Positions 1 through 5,192 of a DNA stretch of 5,192 nt are shown piece by piece. Both the position numbers and the translations under genes were made by a program. Origin of the DNA: Porticoccaceae bacterium (GTDB taxonomy: Bacteria; Pseudomonadota; Gammaproteobacteria; Pseudomonadales; Porticoccaceae); contig NZJL01000039.1 in NCBI GenBank assembly GCA_002692165.1, positions 7,713 through 12,904 on the forward strand. The letters run 5' to 3'. Numbering within the stretch: position 1 is the stretch's first letter; each line of letters begins with the position of its first letter. A model generated the notes under the pieces. It ran no database searches. It was not told the origin of the DNA and saw nothing but the letters and a program-made list of their open reading frames with translations.

Positions 1-182
1 AAGCCGGTGCTTGGCGTTTTAGTTCGAGGGAGATAAACTTTTTTTATTATGTGCCAGCTGGTAAATATGTGGAAGGTTTAGCCCAGAACGATCGAGTTTA
101 CATAAATGATGCTTGGCATCCCGCAGATTTTCCAGAGACATTGGATACTTGGATCACTTTTGAGCGAGGGGACTACGATTGA
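1..182 (+). CDS. NTF2/SnoaL-like protein, C-terminal part (partial)
   Basis: The 5' end lies outside the window. The frame read from base 3 is open for 59 codons and stops with TGA at 180-182. The readable part begins AGAWRFSSREINFFYYVP, which resembles the last strands of SnoaL-like/NTF2-fold proteins: a 'dGWR..sR.v.f.Y' strand pair followed by a proline-rich tail and a 'TW..F' end. Beta subunits of ring-hydroxylating oxygenases share this fold. The next gene encodes a Rieske alpha subunit and its TTG start overlaps this stop, so the two are probably translationally coupled. A role as small subunit or as an associated NTF2-like isomerase/hydratase is inference. Only the C-terminus is seen, so the family call is moderate and the catalytic residues cannot be assessed. 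Confidence 0.6.
   Translation, partial: AGAWRFSSREINFFYYVPAGKYVEGLAQNDRVYINDAWHPADFPETLDTWITFERGDYD
166..182 (+). promoter_or_regulatory. Shine-Dalgarno and TTG start overlapping the upstream stop
   Basis: An AGGGG ribosome binding site at 167-171 lies seven bases before a TTG start at 179-181. That TTG overlaps the TGA stop of the upstream gene at 180-182 (the bases read TTGA). This 3-base overlap decides the start of the Rieske gene and suggests translational coupling. The next in-frame ATG, at 260, has no good ribosome binding site, and starting there would cut off N-terminal residues typical of the family. Confidence 0.65.
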
Positions 183-1339
183 ATAAAGACGCTATTGCTT
201 TGGCGGAACGCGCCCTGGAACACTTTGTCAACAAGACAACCGATCAAGCAGAAGCCACAATGGAAATCTCTTTAAGTGCTTACAGAGACGAGGAGCGCTA
301 TGCTCGGGAGATTGAGAGAGTTTTTAAGCACCTCCCGCTCGCATTGGCACTGAGTTTGGAATTGTCCGAAGCCGGAAGCTATAAAGCGATGACCGTCATG
401 GGAGTGCCGGTGTTGATTGTCAGGGGTGAGGATTTAAAAATTAGGGCAATGCTAAACGTTTGCAGGCATCGTGGTGCCAAGCTTTGTGCTGATGGTGCAG
501 GTAAAAAGCGTGTTTTTGCATGTCCCTATCACGCTTGGACTTATGATCATAAAGGTTCACTAAAAGGGAGATACGGGGGCGATACGTTCGGCGAAATTGC
601 GAATGATCAATATGGCCTCACAGTGCTTCATTGTGAAGAAAGGTCTGGGATTATTTGGGCTTCTCTAACGCCGGGCGATTTTTTTGATGTTGACGCTTGG
701 CTGGGCGACTTTGGTGAGGAGCTGAATACTTTAGATTTGAAAAATTGGCATCTTTTTGAACAGCGGGACCTCCCTGGGCCGGGCTGGAAAGTTACTATGG
801 ATGGTTATCTAGAGGCTTATCATCACCAGCTGGTTCACAAAGATACAGTGGGAAAATATACCGTTGGTAATCTCTTGGTTCTGGATACTTATGGTCCGCA
901 TCAGCGGCTGACTTTTGGAAGGCAGTCGCTTGGAGATCTTTTGAACCAACCGAGAGATCAATGGGACCCTATGGAGCACATTAGATTGATCCACTCGGGA
1001 TTTCCCAATCTTTCCATTTCAGGAATCCTCGGAGATCACTGCTTAGTAAGCCAAATATTTCCTGGCGCGACTCCAACCACCACCATTACTAGACAAACTA
1101 TTCTGGTTGCTAAAGAGCCAAAGACGGAGTCTGAAATTGCAGCATCAGATAACTTTAGCGCTCTAACATTGAAAGCAGTGCAGGAGGAGGATTATGGTAT
1201 AGGGTTTGGTATCCAGGGATGTATGGACTCTGATGCCAACGATCATTTTATTTTTGGTCGTAACGAACCTGCAGTTCAAAATTATCATCGTTGGATAGCT
1301 CGATTTATGAACCTCGATGATAATGCATGGTGTTTTTAA
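179..1339 (+). CDS. Rieske [2Fe-2S] non-haem iron oxygenase, alpha subunit
   Basis: This is a complete 386-residue cytoplasmic terminal oxygenase subunit. Members of the family use electrons from a reductase/ferredoxin and O2 to hydroxylate, dihydroxylate or demethylate aromatic and other substrates. The N-terminal Rieske domain carries CxH-x17-CxxH: C95, H97, C115 and H118, with 'CRHRGAKLC' and 'CPYHAWTYD' around it. The C-terminal catalytic domain has GWKVTMDGYLEAYHHQLVH at about 202-220, giving mononuclear iron ligands H215 and H220. The third ligand is D338 in QEEDYG, followed by the usual Gln (Q346). The residue bridging to the Rieske centre is E212 rather than Asp, a variant known in the family, for example in carnitine monooxygenase CntA. 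The 'GRNEP...YHRW' C-terminus shows the end is intact. The TTG start is supported by a ribosome binding site and by the family-like stretch from residue 8 (LAERALEHFVNKTTD). The substrate cannot be inferred. No reductase or ferredoxin gene is visible here. Confidence 0.93.
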   Translation: MNKDAIALAERALEHFVNKTTDQAEATMEISLSAYRDEERYAREIERVFKHLPLALALSLELSEAGSYKAMTVMGVPVLIVRGEDLKIRAMLNVCRHRGAKLCADGAGKKRVFACPYHAWTYDHKGSLKGRYGGDTFGEIANDQYGLTVLHCEERSGIIWASLTPGDFFDVDAWLGDFGEELNTLDLKNWHLFEQRDLPGPGWKVTMDGYLEAYHHQLVHKDTVGKYTVGNLLVLDTYGPHQRLTFGRQSLGDLLNQPRDQWDPMEHIRLIHSGFPNLSISGILGDHCLVSQIFPGATPTTTITRQTILVAKEPKTESEIAASDNFSALTLKAVQEEDYGIGFGIQGCMDSDANDHFIFGRNEPAVQNYHRWIARFMNLDDNAWCF

Positions 1340-1438
1340 GTTGACGAAACGCTAACTGACTGGTCGCGTGAGGACATTTAGGAGTATTTCGTAACGGTAC
1401 AAGTGATTCTAAAGTTTTCGAATTTGCTCCAATAACAG

Positions 1439-1474
1439 CCTCTGACCCCGTGACAGCATCGCATTGGCCAGAGG
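1439..1474 (-). terminator. candidate 3'-end hairpin of the minus-strand operon
   Basis: An inverted repeat, CCTCTGACC at 1439-1447 and GGCCAGAGG at 1466-1474, has an 18-base loop. In minus-strand RNA all nine positions pair, one of them as G-U. In plus-strand RNA the same position is an A-C mismatch. It lies about 39 bases beyond the stop codon of the last operon gene. No U-run follows, so it is not a classical intrinsic terminator. It could protect the 3' end of the mRNA or be chance. The remainder of 1340-1512 holds no convincing gene; a weak plus-strand ORF at 1483 is treated under findings. Confidence 0.25.
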
Positions 1475-1512
1475 GACTCACGATGAAAATCGCTTTGTTC
1501 AGTAGTCTCTGT

Positions 1513-2514
1513 CTATGCAAACCTCAACAAGCGTGTGGCATTATCCCTCAGTTTGAGAAGCCACTCTTCGTTGCCTTGCACCCCATGTTGATCCCATCCA
1601 GCAAAGTTTGTTCCTAGAACAAGGCGATCGGTGCCAAGCACACTGACGATAAAATCCAGAACTCTTTGGTCTTGGACGTGGGCATCAAACCAAATTTTGG
1701 TCAGGTAACTTTCAAAAGCACCTTCTTTTTTGAGATCCTCGCTTACCCATGGCCTCAGTCTAGCAGCGGCGTTTAATCTCCCAATTAGCAGCGCTACGGC
1801 GCCACCGGCGTGACTAATGCATATGTCTAGCTCGGGATGCCTATCTAACACTCCTCCATAAATGAGGGTGGCCACCGCAAGGGTCTCTTGGGCAGCAAAA
1901 CCGGTTAACAACTCCAATTCATATTGATTAAGATTTGGATCCCCCCCGGGACCATCTATTCCGCTTGGCGCAGGATGAATAAAAAGCGGGACATTCATCT
2001 TGACAAGTTTTTCATACAAAATATCTAATTTAGGGCTATCTAGAGGATATCCGAAATCAGTGCCAATATATGCACCCAGAAGCCCTAGCTCTGTTACCGC
2101 TCTATCTAACTCTTCACACGCTGCACTTACATCTTGTATGGGAACCGCAGCCAGTCCGGCCAATCGCTCTGGACAATAGCTAAGCTGTTTTGCCAGAGCA
2201 TCATTGTGCTGCTGGCAGAAATATATAGCGTTTTTTGCATCTATATAGTGAAAGTAGGTGAGAGGATTGGGTGAGAGTACCTGAAAATCAATACCCGCCT
2301 CATCCATCGCCTCTAGTCTGAGAGAAGTGTCCATAAATACACTATTTTCATATTTTACATTGTGCAAATAGTATTCGCCAACGCGAAACCAAGGGTTTCC
2401 ACTCTCATCGTGACCAATTTCGGGGCCATGGGGACCTGCCATGTGCATGCTTTCCGAAAGCACGATGTGAGCATGGACATCAATCGTTTTGATGTGTTCC
2501 ATACTTCTTTTCAT
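1513..2514 (-). CDS. ACMSD-type amidohydrolase (Amidohydro_2 family) metal-dependent hydrolase/decarboxylase
   Basis: With the chosen start this is a 333-residue TIM-barrel protein, the usual length for the ACMSD/gamma-resorcylate decarboxylase/LigW/LigJ group. That group contains decarboxylases, hydratases and hydrolases of aromatic or ring-opened acids. The strand-1 metal motif is DVHAH (H14, H16). Further ligands are H180 in LFIHP and H235 in ISHAGG. The strand-8 motif, usually GSDxP with a catalytic or metal-binding Asp, reads LGTNFAGWD: Asn at 303, with an Asp at 307. The C-terminus (DNATRLLRF) is the family's normal end. I chose ATG 2514 because an AGG site lies seven bases upstream. 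The ORF extends to an ATG at 2541, but that start would overlap the SDR gene and has a G-run almost touching it. ATG 2502 is also possible. The gene is last in a three-gene operon, 8 bases after the SDR stop. The exact reaction is unknown. Confidence 0.88.
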   Translation of the reverse strand: MKRSMEHIKTIDVHAHIVLSESMHMAGPHGPEIGHDESGNPWFRVGEYYLHNVKYENSVFMDTSLRLEAMDEAGIDFQVLSPNPLTYFHYIDAKNAIYFCQQHNDALAKQLSYCPERLAGLAAVPIQDVSAACEELDRAVTELGLLGAYIGTDFGYPLDSPKLDILYEKLVKMNVPLFIHPAPSGIDGPGGDPNLNQYELELLTGFAAQETLAVATLIYGGVLDRHPELDICISHAGGAVALLIGRLNAAARLRPWVSEDLKKEGAFESYLTKIWFDAHVQDQRVLDFIVSVLGTDRLVLGTNFAGWDQHGVQGNEEWLLKLRDNATRLLRFA

Positions 2515-2522
2515 ATTCAAGC

Positions 2523-3311
2523 CTAAATTGTTTGAGCGCATCCCCCATCGACGGGAATGGCGGATCCTGTGATATAGCTGGCCGCAGGTGACGCGAGAAA
2601 TAATACTACCGAGGCAATCTCCTCAGGTGATGCCATCCTTCCAACTGGAATTGATGAGGTAATAGCTTTTTCAATATCTGCTTTCGTGCCGCCATGCTCG
2701 GTTGCTCGGTTCTCCAACAACTCCTCTACCCTGTTGGTTTTTGTCCACCCAGTGCATATAGTATTTACAAGTATATTGAATCGCGCGACCTCATTCGACA
2801 GTGATTTTGACCAGCCCAGACCAGCTAGACGGATGCTGTTGGATAGAATCATTGAATTCATTGGCTGTTTTACCGAGTAAGATGAAAGATTAATAATCCT
2901 TCCGCTCCCCTGCTTTTTCATACCCGGCAGCACCTTATTGGTAATTCTTATCGAGGAATGCAGAGTGGTTTTAAATGCCTCTGACCATTTTTCATCCTCA
3001 ATTTGATCATGAGAACCAGGGGGTGGACCCCCAGAATTATTGACCAGAACATCTATCCCACCAAAGGCGGCCTCTACAAAATCAACCAGTTGATGGATAT
3101 CTGCCAGCCTAGTTAAATCCGTGACTTTGGCGAGCACTGGTTGTTGGTTTAGGTTGCTTAACTGCATTTGCGTTTCCGTGAGCTTTGCCTCATTTCGGGC
3201 GCATATTGCTACATTGGCACCGGCGTTTTGGAATTCTACCGCGGTAGCCTTGCCAATACCGCTGCTGGCTGCTGTAATGAGGACTCGCTGATTCGTCAGA
3301 TCATATGACAT
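2523..3311 (-). CDS. atypical short-chain dehydrogenase/reductase (BKR-like SDR lacking YxxxK)
   Basis: This is a 262-residue Rossmann-fold protein of normal classical-SDR length. The nucleotide-binding loop is ITAASSGIGKA (T13 to G20), with Ala in place of the first Gly of TGxxxGxG. It also has CARN near 37-40, D65 in VTDL, NNSGG at 91-95 and the C-terminal PVDGG at 253-257. The candidate active-site Ser lies in NLSSYSVKQP (S143 or S144). At the YxxxK position the sequence reads SNSIR (S157 to R161), so both the catalytic Tyr and Lys are missing. This pattern matches a recognised group of 3-oxoacyl-ACP-reductase-like SDRs with non-canonical NAD and catalytic motifs, not a damaged gene. It may oxidise or reduce a hydroxyl/keto group of a pathway intermediate, or bind without classical catalysis. 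The start ATG has only a weak GAGA upstream. It follows the larger amidohydrolase by 37 bases and precedes the smaller one by 8. Confidence 0.9.
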   Translation of the reverse strand: MSYDLTNQRVLITAASSGIGKATAVEFQNAGANVAICARNEAKLTETQMQLSNLNQQPVLAKVTDLTRLADIHQLVDFVEAAFGGIDVLVNNSGGPPPGSHDQIEDEKWSEAFKTTLHSSIRITNKVLPGMKKQGSGRIINLSSYSVKQPMNSMILSNSIRLAGLGWSKSLSNEVARFNILVNTICTGWTKTNRVEELLENRATEHGGTKADIEKAITSSIPVGRMASPEEIASVVLFLASPAASYITGSAIPVDGGCAQTI

Positions 3312-3348
3312 TTGATTGTCTCATTTGATGGTTATTAGGTGCAGTCTC

Positions 3349-4677
3349 TTAGCTATTTGCCAAATCATAGGTCAATGTTTTCCCTGAGAATTGGCCTGTC
3401 CGCCAACCTGGTATTGACCAGTTGTCTGGCAACGGTCTGCTCAAGTCGATCTTCTTTCCGCCTTTAAAAACTGCCTTTATATTGTTCTTGTGACCCAGAA
3501 GATCTAGATCTTGCACGAGATCACCGGCTACAAGGACTAAATCTGCGATATATCCGGGTTCGATGCGGCCCAATTTGCCTTCAAGCCCGAAGATCTTTGC
3601 ACCTGCCTCAGTCCCACAGGCAATCGCTTCAAGAGGCGAAAGACCCAAATGCTCCACATAAATACCCATTTCCCTGTAATGCCACTCGCCATAGGGGGTC
3701 ACCGAAAAACCGCTCTCGCTTCCACACATTAGGGGAACTCCGGCATCATACGCTCGCCGAATCATTGCAGAAGTGGCCTCAATCTCATTCATAAATATAT
3801 TCCTCAGTCCAGGGTCAGAACCAATCTTGTCACCATAATCAATCAGATTTCTCAGAAATGTGAATGAGGGCGCTAAAGGAGTCTTTTGATCAACCACGGC
3901 TTCTAGAGCGTCCTCTTCCATATACGAGGAGTGGAAGATCAAATCAAAACCTGCCAAAGCGGCGTCTCTTGTGCTGGAAGAGTTCCGGCAGTGGCCGACA
4001 ACAGGAACTCCAAGAGCGTGAGCCGTGTCGCAGACAAGACGCAACTCGTCTAGAGTCCATGATTGAATTTCTCCAGGATTATGCCTTTTGGTCCGACGGA
4101 CCGGCAAGCCGATAACATGCACTTTAATCCAATCACAACCGCCTTTTATTTGTTTTCGAATTTCTCGAACAATTTCATCGCCTGTTTGTACTATCACGGC
4201 ATATCCAAGCTTTCCCTCTGAGGGGAGCAGCTGGCCAGCAGTTCCGCCCACGCAGGTGATCAACACATTCCCTCCCGTGGCCATGCGAGGGCCTTCTATG
4301 ACTCCGCCCTCTATTGCATCGCGTAAATCGATACCGACATCAAAAATGCAGTCGGGGTCCAGGAAGCTTGTAACGCCAGCTCGAAGGAGTTTTTGAGCAT
4401 TAACTGATGCGATCATTGCTGCGAGGCCCGGACGCCTGTGAAAAAAAAGTTCGTCATTCGATTTAGGTTCGTCGAAACTGATATGGCAATGAGCGTCGAC
4501 AAGGCCGGGTATCACCGTGCAGCCTGAGGCATCGATGTGCTCCGCATCTCCAGCCGCATTGGAGTCAGCTGCGTCTCCTACTGCGGTGATAAGATCTCCT
4601 TCGATAAATATAGAACACTTGGTCTGTGTCCCGCCCGACACAACATTGCCGTTCTTGATAAGGTAAGAGTTCTTCAT
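3349..4677 (-). CDS. imidazolonepropionase-like amidohydrolase (metal-dependent hydrolase)
   Basis: This 442-residue amidohydrolase-superfamily enzyme has the small N-terminal beta domain (about 1-57) and the IPGLVDAHCH entry to the TIM barrel, with metal ligands H63 and H65. K185 in DWIKVHV is the likely carboxylated bridging Lys of binuclear members. H229 (VVGHCRN) and H249 (IFHSSY) are the remaining His ligands. The strand-8 position reads CGSESGF, so Glu321 stands where most relatives have Asp (GTDxG). The end has the typical GLSPLEAI, LGRIEPGYIADLVLV and C-terminal beta-sandwich return. There is no signal peptide, so it is probably cytoplasmic. Relatives include imidazolonepropionase, Xaa-Pro dipeptidases and various amide or lactone hydrolases; the substrate is unknown. 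A GGAG site seven bases upstream supports the start. It is the first gene of the minus-strand operon, followed by the SDR after 37 bases. Confidence 0.92.
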   Translation of the reverse strand: MKNSYLIKNGNVVSGGTQTKCSIFIEGDLITAVGDAADSNAAGDAEHIDASGCTVIPGLVDAHCHISFDEPKSNDELFFHRRPGLAAMIASVNAQKLLRAGVTSFLDPDCIFDVGIDLRDAIEGGVIEGPRMATGGNVLITCVGGTAGQLLPSEGKLGYAVIVQTGDEIVREIRKQIKGGCDWIKVHVIGLPVRRTKRHNPGEIQSWTLDELRLVCDTAHALGVPVVGHCRNSSSTRDAALAGFDLIFHSSYMEEDALEAVVDQKTPLAPSFTFLRNLIDYGDKIGSDPGLRNIFMNEIEATSAMIRRAYDAGVPLMCGSESGFSVTPYGEWHYREMGIYVEHLGLSPLEAIACGTEAGAKIFGLEGKLGRIEPGYIADLVLVAGDLVQDLDLLGHKNNIKAVFKGGKKIDLSRPLPDNWSIPGWRTGQFSGKTLTYDLANS

Positions 4678-4779
4678 ATTTAAGCTCCGAATTCGTTAAG
4701 TTCAGTAACCGTTTTTTACAGTCCCATCCGGATCCTACGTTAAATGGTTTAGACTGGGATTTATAGTGGATCATTGAAA

Positions 4780-4788
4780 AGTATAGCA
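4780..4788 (-). promoter_or_regulatory. candidate extended -10 promoter of the minus-strand operon
   Basis: Read on the minus strand the bases are TGCTATACT: an extended -10 (TGn) with TATACT, one mismatch from TATAAT. No good -35 is seen at 17-18 bases, which fits an extended -10 promoter. The start of transcription would be near 4773, giving a leader of about 95 bases before the amidohydrolase ATG at 4677. The leader contains GTTA-N7-TAAC at 4695-4709, which is too weak to call an operator. Confidence 0.4.
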
Positions 4789-4814
4789 GTGCGGCCTTGT
4801 TTAGAACATTGCTA

Positions 4815-4848
4815 ACATATGTAATGAGCTCAATGGCCCATTCACGTG
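4815..4848. promoter_or_regulatory. cluster of short palindromes between divergent promoters (possible operator)
   Basis: Three short perfect palindromes lie between the two candidate promoters: ACATATGT (4815-4822), TGAGCTCA (4825-4832) and CACGTG (4843-4848). The outer bases CATTG (4807-4811) and CAATG (4831-4835) also form an inverted repeat. A regulator controlling both directions could bind here, but no regulator gene is in the window and such short palindromes occur by chance. Confidence 0.2.
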
Positions 4849-4858
4849 TAAACTATGG

Positions 4859-4887
4859 TTGTTTTATCTCGCTTCTGTGTTTATGAT
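4859..4887 (+). promoter_or_regulatory. candidate sigma-70-type promoter of the cupin gene
   Basis: TTGTTT (4859-4864) and TATGAT (4882-4887) are separated by exactly 17 bases. Transcription would start near 4894, with a leader of about 37 bases before ATG 4931. A second AT-rich hexamer (TTATAC, 4895-4900) could be an alternative -10. The promoter faces away from the one for the minus-strand operon, so the 253-base gap is a divergent control region. Confidence 0.45.
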
Positions 4888-4930
4888 CTGGCTTTTATAC
4901 CGAAAAACTAGAATTCTAAGAGGTGAAATT

Positions 4931-5192
4931 ATGAGCGAAGCAGCAGAAGCTTTTAATCCTGAATACAACCCGGGGGGAAGCGAAGGGGCGATTGACACAA
5001 ATGTCCTACCTTGGATGCCGGTGGAAGGAGCACAAGGTATGTCTATAAAGACGATGAGAGCGAGTGCCGAAACGGGCATGTTCTCTATCATCGTCAAATT
5101 AGACGCTGGTGCCGCTATGCCTATCTCTGTCTACTTGAGTGGAATGGACATGTTTGTATTGTCAGGGCAGTTGACCTACACACAAGATAACG
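4931..5192 (+). CDS. cupin-fold protein, 2,4'-dihydroxyacetophenone dioxygenase/ChrR-like (partial, 3' end missing)
   Basis: The gene runs off the window after 87 full codons. The start is clear: AGAGGTG at 4919-4925 lies just upstream of ATG 4931, followed by MSEAAEAFNPEYNPGG. Residues about 22-87 read like the N-terminal half of a cupin: a 'T..LPWMPVEG' opening, the 'ETGMFSIIVKLDAGA' strands, then 'VYLSGMDMFVLSGQLTY'. This order resembles 2,4'-dihydroxyacetophenone dioxygenase-like and ChrR-type cupins, which bind iron or zinc. In those proteins motif 1 carries HxH and a following Glu or His. Here the aligned positions read SVY and MD, so the usual metal ligands of this half are absent. It may have lost metal, use other residues, or have a second cupin half downstream. 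It is divergent from the amidohydrolase operon and may be co-regulated. Function is uncertain. Confidence 0.72.
   Translation, partial: MSEAAEAFNPEYNPGGSEGAIDTNVLPWMPVEGAQGMSIKTMRASAETGMFSIIVKLDAGAAMPISVYLSGMDMFVLSGQLTYTQDN

Noticed and set aside
1340..1345. TTGACG as a -35 box after the Rieske gene
   Set aside because: No plausible -10 hexamer lies 16-18 bases downstream, and no convincing gene follows on the plus strand.
1481..1499. CGAT-GAAA-ATCG hairpin followed by CTTTGTT as a plus-strand terminator
   Set aside because: The stem is only four base pairs and the T-run is interrupted; too weak to call a terminator for the Rieske gene.
1305..1520. Minus-strand open frame of 71 codons across the convergent intergenic region
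   Set aside because: It overlaps the end of the Rieske gene and the end of the amidohydrolase, has no recognisable domain and looks like chance openness.
2523..3311. SDR as a pseudogene because catalytic Tyr and Lys are missing
   Set aside because: The frame is intact at normal length, other motifs are conserved, and the same substitutions occur in a recognised SDR group.
4088..4396. Plus-strand open frame of 102 codons
   Set aside because: It lies wholly antisense inside the amidohydrolase, whose metal motifs are intact; its composition is that of a shadow frame.
4864..5097. Minus-strand open frame of 77 codons
   Set aside because: It is antisense to the cupin gene, which has a strong ribosome binding site and a recognisable fold.

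Overview
This is a stretch of bacterial chromosome, most likely proteobacterial. It has moderate base composition (about half GC by eye), Shine-Dalgarno-led genes, tight gene spacing and enzyme families common in environmental Gram-negative bacteria. Nothing in it fixes a genus. I saw no RNA genes, insertion sequences, CRISPR arrays or long repeats. The content looks like part of a catabolic (accessory metabolism) island for an aromatic, phenolic or otherwise cyclic compound. The substrate cannot be read from the sequence.

Layout. (1) Positions 1-182, plus strand: the 3' end of a gene for an NTF2/SnoaL-like protein, the fold used by beta subunits of ring-hydroxylating oxygenases. Its stop overlaps the TTG start of (2), a complete Rieske non-haem iron oxygenase alpha subunit (179-1339). 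(3) Positions 1340-1512: a short convergent intergenic region with a modest hairpin. (4) A three-gene minus-strand operon, read from right to left: an imidazolonepropionase-like amidohydrolase (4677-3349), an atypical short-chain dehydrogenase (3311-2523) and an ACMSD-type amidohydrolase (2514-1513). Its genes are 37 and 8 bases apart. (5) Positions 4678-4930: a divergent promoter region. (6) From 4931, plus strand, running off the end: a cupin protein resembling the 2,4'-dihydroxyacetophenone dioxygenase/ChrR-like group.

How the parts may work together (inference): the Rieske pair would oxygenate a substrate, the SDR would handle a hydroxyl/keto step, and the two metal-dependent TIM-barrel enzymes would hydrolyse, hydrate or decarboxylate ring-opened or side-chain intermediates. 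The reductase and ferredoxin that a Rieske oxygenase needs are not in the window.

The most notable observation is that all five readable enzymes differ from the textbook active-site pattern. The Rieske enzyme has Glu at the bridging-Asp position. The SDR lacks the Tyr and Lys of YxxxK. One amidohydrolase has Asn, and the other Glu, at the conserved strand-8 Asp. The cupin lacks the metal-binding His residues of motif 1. Several of these are known subfamily variants, so this points to a cluster built from atypical subfamilies rather than to a proven new system.
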